64,000 nt of DNA from UBA2031 sp037189985. GTDB taxonomy: Bacteria > Pseudomonadota > Gammaproteobacteria > Pseudomonadales > Moraxellaceae. Both the position numbers and the translations under genes were made by a program. The notes under the pieces are model-generated. The model ran no database searches. It was not told where the DNA came from and saw nothing but the letters and a program-made list of their open reading frames with translations. Below are positions 1 through 8,175 of this stretch, one piece after another (the first letter of the stretch is position 1; each line of letters starts with the position of its first letter). The stretch spans positions 62,001 to 126,000 of the forward strand of contig JBBCJX010000006.1 in assembly GCA_037189985.1 (NCBI GenBank). The letters are read 5' to 3'.

Positions 1-1363
1 CCACCCCACCGATGTGCTGGTCACCGGCTTCGACATCATTTTCTTCTGGGTGGCCCGCATGATCATGATGACCATGCACTTCAACAAAGACGAGACGGGT
101 CGTGCCGAGGTGCCGTTCAAGACTGTATATGTGCATGGTCTCGTGCGTGATGCCGAAGGACAGAAGATGTCCAAGTCCAAGGGTAATGTCCTGGACCCGC
201 TGGACCTCATTGACGGTGTCGATCTGGAAACACTGGTCGCCAAGCGGACTACCGGTCTGATGCGGCCACAGGATGCCGCCAAGATCGAGAAATCCACCCG
301 CAAGGAATTCCCGGAGGGCATCAAGTCCTACGGTACGGATGCCCTGCGCTTTACCTTTGCCGCGCTGGCCTCCACGGGCCGCGACATCAAGTTCGACATG
401 AACCGTGTCGAAGGCTACCGCAATTTCTGCAACAAACTGTGGAATGCCAGCCGCTACGTCATCACCAACTGCGAAAGCCAGGACACCGGCCTGGGCGGTG
501 CTGCCGTCGAACTCTCCGTGGTGGATCGCTGGATCATCTCCCGGTTGCAGCAGACTGAACAGGAGGTCATCAGCGCACTCGACAGCTTCCGCTTCGACCA
601 TGCGGCGCAGGCCATCTACGAGTTCGTATGGAACGAGTACTGCGACTGGTATCTGGAGCTGACCAAGCCCGTGCTTACGGATGACGACGTCAGCCCGGAT
701 GCCAAGCGTGGTACCCGGCGTACGCTGGTCCGGGTGCTGGAAACCATTCTCCGCCTGACCCATCCCATCATGCCCTTCATTACCGAGGCCATCTGGCAGC
801 GCGTAAAACCCTTGGCCGGCAAGGCAGGGCCCAGCCTCATGATGGAGAAATACCCCACGCCAGACAGCGCCCGCATTGACCCGCAAGCCGAGTCAGATGT
901 GGCCTGGATCAAGGAAGTCATCATGGGCTTGCGCAATATTCGGGGTGAGCTGGGCGTGAGCCCGGGCAAGCCTGTCCCGGTCCTGCTGCAGAATGGCGAC
1001 CGGGAAGACCGCGAGCGCATCAGCCGTTTCGACGGCTTCCTGCGCGCACTGGCTCGCCTGGAGTCGCTGCACTGGCAAGGCGAAGAGGAGCCTCCGCTGG
1101 CCGCCACGGCACTGGTCGGCAACATGACTATCCTTGTACCGTTGCAGGGCCTGGTCGATGTCCAGGCTGAGGTTGCCCGTCTCGGCAAGGAACTGGACAA
1201 GCTGGCAGCAGACGCCCAACGCATCGAGAGCAAGCTGGAAAACGAGTCCTTCGTGGCCAAGGCACCGGCGGATGTCGTGGCAAAGGAAAGGGAAAAGCTG
1301 GCCGAATGCCGTCAGGCCATGGCCCAGCTCAACGAGCAGATGCAGCGCATGAAAACGCTGTGA
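1..1363 (+). CDS. valS: Valine--tRNA ligase (3' part)
   Basis: Class I aminoacyl-tRNA synthetase that charges tRNA-Val in the cytoplasm. The window opens inside the gene; the frame is open from base 2 and gives 453 residues. The first residues read HPTDVLVTGFDIIFFW, typical of the Rossmann catalytic core of ValRS, and the class I KMSKS signature is encoded at about 164-178. An all-alpha anticodon-binding domain follows. The last ~65 residues are Lys/Glu/Leu-rich and look like the C-terminal coiled-coil arm specific to ValRS. The stop codon overlaps the ribosome site (AAGGAG) of the next gene, so the two are probably co-transcribed. Identity is very secure; the N-terminal half, with the HIGH motif and editing domain, lies outside the window. 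Confidence 0.97.
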   Translation, partial: HPTDVLVTGFDIIFFWVARMIMMTMHFNKDETGRAEVPFKTVYVHGLVRDAEGQKMSKSKGNVLDPLDLIDGVDLETLVAKRTTGLMRPQDAAKIEKSTRKEFPEGIKSYGTDALRFTFAALASTGRDIKFDMNRVEGYRNFCNKLWNASRYVITNCESQDTGLGGAAVELSVVDRWIISRLQQTEQEVISALDSFRFDHAAQAIYEFVWNEYCDWYLELTKPVLTDDDVSPDAKRGTRRTLVRVLETILRLTHPIMPFITEAIWQRVKPLAGKAGPSLMMEKYPTPDSARIDPQAESDVAWIKEVIMGLRNIRGELGVSPGKPVPVLLQNGDREDRERISRFDGFLRALARLESLHWQGEEEPPLAATALVGNMTILVPLQGLVDVQAEVARLGKELDKLAADAQRIESKLENESFVAKAPADVVAKEREKLAECRQAMAQLNEQMQRMKTL

Positions 1364-1377
1364 AGGAGTTCTCCGCG

Positions 1378-2274
1378 ATGAGCACCAGCACCCAGCAGTT
1401 CCATGCCATCCTGTTTGCCGATGTGGCAGGTAGCACGCGACTTTACGAAAAACTGGGAGACCGGGCTGCCAGAGAGGCCATCACCGTCCTCCTTGAGCGC
1501 ATGACGGCAGTTGTAGAGCGCTACTCCGGCATCCTTGTCAAAACAATCGGTGACGAAATCCTCTGCCGCTTCCCCACCGCCGAACGCTCTGTCAGTGCCG
1601 CCATTGCCATGCAGGAAACCTTGGCTGCCGACACCAGCAGTGCAGTGAAACTGCAAATGCGCATGGGCATGCAATGGGGCCCCGTGATCCTGGAAAGCGG
1701 CGATGTCTTCGGTGATGCGGTGAACGTAGCCGCCCGCATGAGCGCCATCGCCCGCGCGGGCCAGATCATCACGACCCGTGAAACGGTACAGGCCCTTCCC
1801 GATGCCCTGGCCGAGAAAACCCGGCTTTTTGATACGACCCAGGTGAAAGGCAAACAGGACAGCCTCGTGATCTATGAGGTGATGTGGGAAGAGGAGGACG
1901 GTGCTACGGTTTTCGCGGCCAGCACCGGAGCCGGTGGCAGCGCCACGTCCAGCACACCCGCGCAACTTACCCTCCAATATCAGGACCAGGCCTACACTCT
2001 GACTCTGGGCGACAGCGCCAATATAGGTCGGGCTGACAGCTGTGAAATCACCGTTGCCAGCCCGCTGGCATCGCGCGTACACGCCCGCATTGAAAGCCGC
2101 CGCGGCAAATTCGTCTTCATCGACCAGAGCACGAATGGCAGCTATGTGCGCACCGAGGACGGCAATATCGTCTATCTGCGGCGAGAGGAGTTGCCCCTTT
2201 GGGGGAAGGGAGTGATTTCACTGGGAGCCACCCTTGATGAGAATATCGGGCACTGGGTTAGCTTTGCTTCATGA
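1378..2274 (+). CDS. Class III adenylate cyclase with C-terminal FHA domain
   Basis: Predicted to make cAMP from ATP. The 298-residue protein has a class III cyclase catalytic domain (about 8-165) joined to a forkhead-associated (FHA) phosphothreonine-binding domain (about 205-290). Visible catalytic residues are the metal-binding Asp15 (FADVAGST) and Asp59 (GDE), a Lys55/Asp109 pair that points to adenine rather than guanine, and Asn116/Arg120 (NVAAR) for transition-state binding. The FHA core shows GRADSCEI, SRVHARI and STNGSYVR. No membrane segment or signal peptide is seen, so it should be cytosolic. The ATG at 1378 is chosen because AAGGAG lies about 10 nt upstream, at the valS stop. The FHA domain suggests activation or recruitment by a Ser/Thr kinase partner, which is not in this window. 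Partner and output are unknown. Confidence 0.88.
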   Translation: MSTSTQQFHAILFADVAGSTRLYEKLGDRAAREAITVLLERMTAVVERYSGILVKTIGDEILCRFPTAERSVSAAIAMQETLAADTSSAVKLQMRMGMQWGPVILESGDVFGDAVNVAARMSAIARAGQIITTRETVQALPDALAEKTRLFDTTQVKGKQDSLVIYEVMWEEEDGATVFAASTGAGGSATSSTPAQLTLQYQDQAYTLTLGDSANIGRADSCEITVASPLASRVHARIESRRGKFVFIDQSTNGSYVRTEDGNIVYLRREELPLWGKGVISLGATLDENIGHWVSFAS

Positions 2275-2372
2275 CAACTGGCGGTAGCCACGCATGCCCC
2301 TCCTGAAACGGCTAAAACCCAATCAGCCAGCAGAGTCGCGGGTTAAGGGAGGAGGCTAACGCCACAAGAAGG

Positions 2373-2448
<76 letters not shown>

Positions 2449-2738
2449 TTGAATCAGGCGGCAGTCGGGAAGAGCCTGCCTTGAAACCGCCGTCTTGCAC
2501 GGCGGGCCGCGATTCTAGGTTGTATCGGCCCGTATTTCCACTCCCGCATGGCCTCAAGCTCAAGGCATCCTTGACAGCCAAACTCAAAGCCAGAACCACT
2601 CCCTGCATACATGAACCACCAGAAAGTGACGCTTTTTGTCAGCCCATCTCAGAGCTCAAGAGCAGACCACTGGGTGTTTCTGGCGACAAGCTCACAAATC
2701 CGCATTGGAAACGCGCTAAAACAAGGCATTGCTTGAAT
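2449..2738. other. Intergenic region between tRNA-Thr and pilA
   Basis: No convincing gene. It must hold the promoter of the divergent tRNA-Thr and the upstream control region of pilA. A hairpin CCGCCGT-N5-ACGGCGG lies at 2487-2505. The open frames crossing it run through the tRNA or the pilA promoter and are not believable. Confidence 0.6.
2627..2641. promoter_or_regulatory. Candidate enhancer (PilR-type) site upstream of pilA
   Basis: TGAC and GTCA half-sites flank GCTTTTT about 100 nt upstream of the sigma-54 promoter of pilA. Enhancer-binding proteins such as PilR act at this distance in Pseudomonas, where TGTC-containing sites are used. Assignment rests only on position and the weak half-site match. 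Confidence 0.25.
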
Positions 2739-2754
2739 TGGCACCGAACGTGCT
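2739..2754 (+). promoter_or_regulatory. Sigma-54 (-24/-12) promoter of pilA
   Basis: TGGCACCGAACGTGCT has the invariant GG and GC separated by exactly 10 nt and matches the RpoN consensus well. It lies 85 nt upstream of the pilA ATG, leaving a leader of about 70 nt. PilA in Pseudomonas is driven by RpoN with the PilS/PilR two-component system, so the same control is expected here. Confidence 0.82.
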
Positions 2755-2838
2755 TTAGCCTTGGTCAGCGCTTTTTGCCATCCGCAAAAGCATGCTCGAG
2801 CGTGACAACAAAACCATTCTCTTTTGAGGAGAGACACC

Positions 2839-3303
2839 ATGAAAGCGATGCAAAAGGGTTTCACCCTTATCGAACTGATGATCGTGGTTGCGATCATCGG
2901 CATCCTGGCCGCTGTGGCCATTCCCGCCTATCAGGACTACACCATCCGTACCAAGGTGGCTGAAGGCCTGAGCCTGGCTTCCGGCGCCAAGACCACTGTT
3001 GCTGAAACCCGCCTGTCCTTGGGCCGCTGGCTGGGCACCGCTGGTACCGAAGCTAACAACAGCTATGGTCTGGCACTGGCCGCATCCATCGAAGGCAACA
3101 ACGTTGGTAGCGTAAGCGTCGATGGTGGTAATGGCTCCATCACGATCACCTACAGCAACGATGTCGCCATCCAGGGCAGCACCATCCTCCTGAACCCGTC
3201 TGTCACCCCCGGCGGTATCAAGTGGACCTGTACCGCTCTTGGTGCAGCAGTTACTGACGGCAACGTCCAGAACAAGTATCGTCCGGCAAACTGCCGCGGC
3301 TAA
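2839..3303 (+). CDS. pilA: Type IVa major pilin
   Basis: Structural subunit of type IV pili. The 154-residue prepilin begins MKAMQKG followed by FTLIELMIVVAIIGILA: a short basic leader, the PilD cleavage site Gly/Phe, Glu at mature position 5, and the hydrophobic N-terminal helix needed for membrane storage and assembly. Two cysteines near the C-terminus (about Cys131 and Cys152) should form the disulfide-bonded D-loop. The chain ends CRG, so it lacks the C-terminal Ser that is glycosylated in TfpO-type pilins. The stretch before the D-loop is rich in Ser, Thr, Gly and Asn. The start is the ATG with GAGGAGAG just upstream; an in-frame TTG at 2824 is rejected. A sigma-54 promoter precedes the gene and a terminator follows. 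Confidence 0.96.
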   Translation: MKAMQKGFTLIELMIVVAIIGILAAVAIPAYQDYTIRTKVAEGLSLASGAKTTVAETRLSLGRWLGTAGTEANNSYGLALAASIEGNNVGSVSVDGGNGSITITYSNDVAIQGSTILLNPSVTPGGIKWTCTALGAAVTDGNVQNKYRPANCRG

Positions 3304-3322
3304 TACCTGCGTCTCCTGAAAG

Positions 3323-3347
3323 CGGCCCACGTATGTGGGCCGTTTTC
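3323..3347 (+). terminator. Rho-independent terminator after pilA
   Basis: CGGCCCAC-GTAT-GTGGGCCG is an 8-bp perfect stem with a 4-nt loop followed by TTTTC, 20 nt after the pilA stop. It should let pilA be made in excess over the genes that follow. Confidence 0.85.
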
Positions 3348-3388
3348 ATTTGTAACTACTGCTTTCTGGCCAAGACCACGCTCTGACA

Positions 3389-5320
3389 ATGACAAAAAAA
3401 CAAACGGCCTGGTTTGCATTTGGTTTCCTGCTGCTCCTATGCATTACTACACTGGCCTATCAGCCTTCCCGGAGTGGGGGCTTGGTCTTCGACGACATTC
3501 CCAACCTGAAATTCTGGGCAGAGATCGGTGACATACGCACATCCGCCGACCTGCTGCGTCTCAGCTTTTCCAATATTCACTTCCCGGGCCGCCCTCTAAG
3601 CCTCGCTTCGTTTGCCATTGACGACCAGTCATGGCCTCTGGATACGGATGCCCTCAAGCGCACTAATATCCTGATTCATCTGCTTAACACTGTTCTGGTG
3701 TTTGCTCTGTCACGACGCTTGCTGCTGCGCCACCTGAGCCTCATGCAAGCCCACGGCGCTGCCCTCGCCATCACTGCCCTCTGGGCACTACACCCCATGC
3801 AGGCCTCGAACGTCGCCTACATCATCCAGCGTATGAACCTGCTATCCACAAGCATGACCTTGCTGGCACTGATCCTCTTCTGCCGAGGACGGGAATGCTT
3901 GAACGACCGCCCACTCAAGGGGCTAATGGTCAGCAGTATCGCTATTGGTGTACTGACACCGGTCGCTATTCTTTTCAAGGAAAATGGCGCCCTGATTTGC
4001 GTCTATGCGCTATTGATAGACCATTTCTTCTATCCGTCACCCCATAACAGGCAGTTCCTCTCGATACCGCTGCCTCGTATCTGGCGTCTCTGGAAAATGG
4101 CGGCACTCTGGCTGCCTCTGGCTGCCTTGTTGCTTTATTGCATCCGGGTTGCTTTCTGGGGTGACAGCCTCTACGTACACCGCACCTTTTCATCAGGTGA
4201 ACGCCTGCTGACCCAGGGACCCGTGCTGACAGACTACCTACGTAACCTCTTGATACCGAGACTGCATGGCACAGGCCTTTACTTCGACAACTACCCTGTT
4301 GCCAACCATGTCACGCTCACCGTGGCATTTTGTTGGAGCCTTATCGCCAGCCTCCTGAGCTTGGCTTGGGTTTTGAGAAATCGTCTGCCATTGGTCAGCT
4401 TCGGTCTGCTTTTTTTCTTTGGTGGGCATTTGATGGAGTCCACCAATCTACCACTGGAACTTTACTTCGAGCACCGCAACTACCTTCCCCAACTCGGGCT
4501 GTGGATAAGCATAGCCGGTGCCTTGCTTTGGCTGGCTGACAACCGTCCCAAGCGGCTTGCCCTCATAGCAAGTGCAGGCACCCTGATTCTACTCCCCCTG
4601 ACCTGGATAACATGGGAGCAGTCCAAGCTCTGGGGAGACTCCAATCGGCAAGCCGCCATCTGGTATCACGAAAATCCAGGTTCCATGCGGGCCACCCTTG
4701 CCTATATACGAACGTTGCAAATTGCAGGGAATGTCCAAGTAGCCAAGCAGGTACTGCAGGATATGCAGGGGCAGCACCAAAATTTCCTGGCACCCCGCCT
4801 CGCCATGCGCTACTGGAACTGCCTGACAGACGCCAGCCCAGTCATTCTCAAAGACCTGATACCTCTTGCACACACTGTCGACTACGAAGTTGCTTCCATT
4901 TCCATTCTCCTTGACATCAACAAGCGCAGCATGAGCAAGACAGACCAGCCCTGCCCCCATACCCCATCTGAAGATGTCGAGCACATGCTGGTGGCATTAC
5001 TTGGAAATCCACATTTCTCTTTGGGCAATACGCAGTCATCTCTCAATATGGAGTTGGGAGAAATTGCGGCCTCTCGTGGAGACTTGGCCGGAGTCATGCA
5101 CTACTACGATGCAGCGGGAAAAAGCTCCAACAATCCGGTCTACCCATACAGGCAGGCAAAATATCTTCACTCAGCAGGGCTGAACCTGGAGTCAAGGCAA
5201 TATCTGGCTCGCTCCGAAAGCCTGTTGTCATTCCGCTATCAACAGCTGTATCCCGAGCTCAAGCCACGCATACAGGAGCTGAAACAGGAACTGGACGCCG
5301 CCCATGCCCCCTCCCAATAG
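3389..5320 (+). CDS. TMTC-like membrane protein, first copy (putative GT-C glycosyltransferase, pilus locus)
   Basis: Integral membrane protein of 643 residues. It starts with a membrane helix, then shows FDDIPNL (~33), a GRPLS motif, HPMQASNVAYIIQRM (~138-152), FKENGAL (~196) and FEHRNYLPQLGL (~360). Ten or so hydrophobic segments fill residues 8-410 and a soluble, repeat-like, probably TPR-type, region makes up the last ~230. The acidic pair in the first loop plus HP/QRM and EHRNYLP motifs are those of bacterial relatives of eukaryotic TMTC proteins, O-mannosyltransferases with a GT-C fold and TPRs. I infer transfer of a lipid-linked sugar to an exported protein, most simply PilA next door. 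The Shine-Dalgarno site is weak. A close paralogue follows with a 17-nt overlap. Function untested. Confidence 0.75.
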   Translation: MTKKQTAWFAFGFLLLLCITTLAYQPSRSGGLVFDDIPNLKFWAEIGDIRTSADLLRLSFSNIHFPGRPLSLASFAIDDQSWPLDTDALKRTNILIHLLNTVLVFALSRRLLLRHLSLMQAHGAALAITALWALHPMQASNVAYIIQRMNLLSTSMTLLALILFCRGRECLNDRPLKGLMVSSIAIGVLTPVAILFKENGALICVYALLIDHFFYPSPHNRQFLSIPLPRIWRLWKMAALWLPLAALLLYCIRVAFWGDSLYVHRTFSSGERLLTQGPVLTDYLRNLLIPRLHGTGLYFDNYPVANHVTLTVAFCWSLIASLLSLAWVLRNRLPLVSFGLLFFFGGHLMESTNLPLELYFEHRNYLPQLGLWISIAGALLWLADNRPKRLALIASAGTLILLPLTWITWEQSKLWGDSNRQAAIWYHENPGSMRATLAYIRTLQIAGNVQVAKQVLQDMQGQHQNFLAPRLAMRYWNCLTDASPVILKDLIPLAHTVDYEVASISILLDINKRSMSKTDQPCPHTPSEDVEHMLVALLGNPHFSLGNTQSSLNMELGEIAASRGDLAGVMHYYDAAGKSSNNPVYPYRQAKYLHSAGLNLESRQYLARSESLLSFRYQQLYPELKPRIQELKQELDAAHAPSQ

Positions 5321-7220
5321 GAGCACCTTGGGTGTCATCATCATGATGACTGTCACCAGCCTGGTATGCCTCTTGGTGTACTTACCCGGGCTCAATGGCC
5401 CCTGGCTGATTGATGACAACTCCAATCTAGGGATGTTCAAGTCCAACGAACCTGGGCAACTTGCCTATCTGAATGTCATACAAGGCAATAGCTCCGGCCC
5501 ATTGGGTCGTAGCGTTTCAATGGCCACCTTCGCCGTCAATCACGCACTTGATCTCTTCTCCCCCTCTGCCCTGAAAGCAACCAACCTGCTTTTTCATCTG
5601 GGTAACGGCCTGCTGTTGTTCTCCCTGTTATGCCAACTTTTCCGACAAAGGAATCCGATAAAGGAAATTACGCCGGCCACGCTCGCTGCCCTGCTGACCT
5701 GTTGGTGGCTTCTACTTCCACTGCATACCAGCACGGTGCTCTACATCGTGCAACGCATGACCCAAGTAGCCAGCCTTTTCTCGTTGCTGACATGTCTGAC
5801 GTGGGTATTGGGACGGACTGCCATGCAAACCGGCGCATACTCAAAAGGAAGAGCATGGATTGCCAGTAGCCTGTTCGTATTTCTCCCATTGGCCATTTTT
5901 GCAAAAGAATCTGCCTTTGGTGCTCTGCCCTGGTTGTTGCTGATCGAGCTTTTTTTCTTCAGCCATGCTCCCCGGAAGAGACTCAATATACGATCCGTAC
6001 TGACGGCACTCGTGATGCTTACCTTGCTCATTGGCAGCCTGCTTGCCACGCTGCCTCTAATTACCGATGGCTATGTGGGCCGAAGTTTTTCCTTAAATGA
6101 GCGCCTGCTTACCGAACCCCGCATTCTCTGGACTTACATTAGCGATATTTTCCTGCCAGATAACCAACGCATGGGCCTGTTTCAGGACGATTACCTGATT
6201 TCACGCAGCTTGATTTCTCCATGGACCACCGTGCTAGCGATTGCCGGATTGATTGGCACTCTCTGTGTTGCCATATGGCTTTCAGCCACACGCTGGTGGG
6301 GTGTCGCTTTCGGTATTCTTTTTTACCTTGCAGGGCATTTGATTGAATCCACCGTTATTGCACTTGAACTTTATTTCGAGCACCGGAACTACCTACCCTC
6401 TGCCGGGTTGCTGCTTGCCGTAGCCACCATCGTTATCAATCTTTGGCCTTGGCAAAAACGCTGGCTGATACTGACTTTTACGCTTTACCTCGGTGTACTC
6501 GGCTTCTCTACGCTACAGCGTAGCCATATCTGGGGCGACAAAGATCTGTTGCTGGAAACCAGTGCCTTGAATCATCCCCACTCCTTGCGGGCCTGGAGTG
6601 ATTACACAGAAAACCTTCTCATTACCAAAGGCGGTCGCACGGCACTTGAAACAGCCCTGCAAGGTGCCAGAAACAATCCGGAATTTTCAGGTATTTCCTG
6701 GCTGCATATGATTTCCATTTATTGCCGCCTGGACTCTCCACCTCCGGCAACCCTGCTAACCGCCTCCGCCCAAGCTCTAGGCAAGACACCAACGCATTTC
6801 ACTACGCCCCTGTCTGTAGGCCTGCAGAATATCCTGGAAAACTGGCAAGCAGGGAAATGCGGGAAAGCCGACCTCACCCCTATCGCCAACGCCATACCCT
6901 TGCTGGACGAGAACCTGCGTCGACACTACGGCAAGCATTATGATCAACACTGGCTCTTGCGCTTTATCATGTCGGAGTGGTTACTGGAGTCCGGTAACCA
7001 CTCACTGGCTCTTGTTTGGCTACACGAATTATGGGCGCAGGGCGATCACACACAGATTCCTACCGTGGGGTTGGTGCTTGCACAAACACTGGCAAAGACT
7101 GGCAAAATGAACGAGCTTCTGCAGGTACTTACTGAGCTTGAGGCCGTGACAGCCGATGCCCCCTCCGATTTCCTCCAAGAAATGAACCGCCTGCGCCAGC
7201 AGGCACAGGAAGCCCCATGA
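5304..7220 (+). CDS. TMTC-like membrane protein, second copy (putative GT-C glycosyltransferase)
   Basis: Paralogue of the preceding gene, 638 residues with the same plan: N-terminal helix, LIDDNSNL in the first periplasmic loop (~34), VLYIVQRMTQ (~150), FAKESAF (~200), FSLNERLL and FEHRNYLPSAGL (~358), then about 230 soluble residues. The two copies share motifs but are clearly diverged, so this is an old tandem duplication or two enzymes with different acceptor or sugar. The start at 5304 overlaps the previous gene by 17 nt. A TTG at 5328, five bases after AGGAG at the preceding stop, is a credible alternative and would remove 8 residues. The stop overlaps the next ATG (ATGA), implying translational coupling. 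Predicted to use the polyprenyl-phosphate sugar made by the GT2 enzyme that follows. Confidence 0.73.
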   Translation: MPPPNRSTLGVIIMMTVTSLVCLLVYLPGLNGPWLIDDNSNLGMFKSNEPGQLAYLNVIQGNSSGPLGRSVSMATFAVNHALDLFSPSALKATNLLFHLGNGLLLFSLLCQLFRQRNPIKEITPATLAALLTCWWLLLPLHTSTVLYIVQRMTQVASLFSLLTCLTWVLGRTAMQTGAYSKGRAWIASSLFVFLPLAIFAKESAFGALPWLLLIELFFFSHAPRKRLNIRSVLTALVMLTLLIGSLLATLPLITDGYVGRSFSLNERLLTEPRILWTYISDIFLPDNQRMGLFQDDYLISRSLISPWTTVLAIAGLIGTLCVAIWLSATRWWGVAFGILFYLAGHLIESTVIALELYFEHRNYLPSAGLLLAVATIVINLWPWQKRWLILTFTLYLGVLGFSTLQRSHIWGDKDLLLETSALNHPHSLRAWSDYTENLLITKGGRTALETALQGARNNPEFSGISWLHMISIYCRLDSPPPATLLTASAQALGKTPTHFTTPLSVGLQNILENWQAGKCGKADLTPIANAIPLLDENLRRHYGKHYDQHWLLRFIMSEWLLESGNHSLALVWLHELWAQGDHTQIPTVGLVLAQTLAKTGKMNELLQVLTELEAVTADAPSDFLQEMNRLRQQAQEAP

Positions 7221-8110
7221 ACCCGGCATACACCATATCCGATTCCCGCCTATCCATCATACTGCCAGCCAAGAACGAAGCAGGCGGCCTTGGGAAGACC
7301 CTGCCAGCACTGAAAAAACTGTATCCCGCCGCAGAAATTATCGTGGTAGATGACGGTTCGACTGACGATACCGCGAGCATTGCCCACAATGGTGGTGCAC
7401 GTGTAGTAAGCCACCCCTACAGCAAGGGTAATGGCGCAGCCATCAAGTCCGGCGTGCGGGCTGCAACGGGCGAAATATTGGTTTTCATGGATGCCGACGG
7501 CCAGCACAAACCGGAGGACGTGGCGCGCCTGCTGGCGAGGCTGAACGAAGGCTATGACATGGTGGTAGGAGCTCGTAGCCGTGCTTCACAGGCTGGCGCG
7601 CACCGTGCCGCTGCCAATGGCCTCTACAACCGGCTGGCAAGCTGGATGGTGGAGCAGCAAGTAGAGGATCTCACCTCAGGTTTCCGGGCTGTGAAAGCTG
7701 GCCTCTTCCGGCAATTTCTATACATGCTGCCTAATGGCTTTTCCTACCCGACCACCATCACCATGAGCTTTTTCCGGGCGGGCTACTCCGTGGTCTATGA
7801 GCCTATCATCGCACCAGAACGTATAGGCAAAAGCCATATCCGGCTGGGACGCGACGGTATCCGTTTCTTTCTCATCATCTTCAAGATAGGCACATTGTAC
7901 TCACCACTAAAGCTTTTCCTACCTATCAGTATGCTTTTTTTCGGCACAGGGCTCAGCTATTACCTGTATACCTTCATCAGCCACGGCCGCTTCACGAACA
8001 TGAGCGCCCTGCTGTTCATCACTTCCGTTCTGGTGTTTCTGATTGGCTTGATTTCAGAGCAAATTTCAACTCTCAATTACAAAGAGAGCGTGGAAAAAGA
8101 CAGCCTCTAA
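7217..8110 (+). CDS. GT2 glycosyltransferase, dolichyl-phosphate mannose synthase-like
   Basis: Family 2 glycosyltransferase of 297 residues that should move a sugar from a nucleotide donor onto polyprenyl phosphate. Visible are LSIILPAKNEAGGL (~12-25), IIVVDDGSTDDTA (~41-53), GNGAAIKSG and the metal-binding DADGQ (~93-97), all as in DPM1/DPMS-type synthases, with DLTSGFRAV (~152) in the acceptor region. Two membrane helices lie near the C-terminus (~232-250 and ~262-282), typical of membrane-anchored bacterial DPM-like enzymes. ATGA overlap with the upstream TMTC-like gene couples their translation. In eukaryotes, enzymes of this kind make Dol-P-Man, the donor type used by GT-C mannosyltransferases, which is why these three genes read as one pathway. 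The sugar itself cannot be told from sequence. Confidence 0.87.
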   Translation: MNPAYTISDSRLSIILPAKNEAGGLGKTLPALKKLYPAAEIIVVDDGSTDDTASIAHNGGARVVSHPYSKGNGAAIKSGVRAATGEILVFMDADGQHKPEDVARLLARLNEGYDMVVGARSRASQAGAHRAAANGLYNRLASWMVEQQVEDLTSGFRAVKAGLFRQFLYMLPNGFSYPTTITMSFFRAGYSVVYEPIIAPERIGKSHIRLGRDGIRFFLIIFKIGTLYSPLKLFLPISMLFFGTGLSYYLYTFISHGRFTNMSALLFITSVLVFLIGLISEQISTLNYKESVEKDSL

Positions 8111-8175
8111 TAAAAAATCATCCAGCCAACTTATTTCGTCACCTGTAATTTCAATGCGCCGCCAGGAGCACCATC

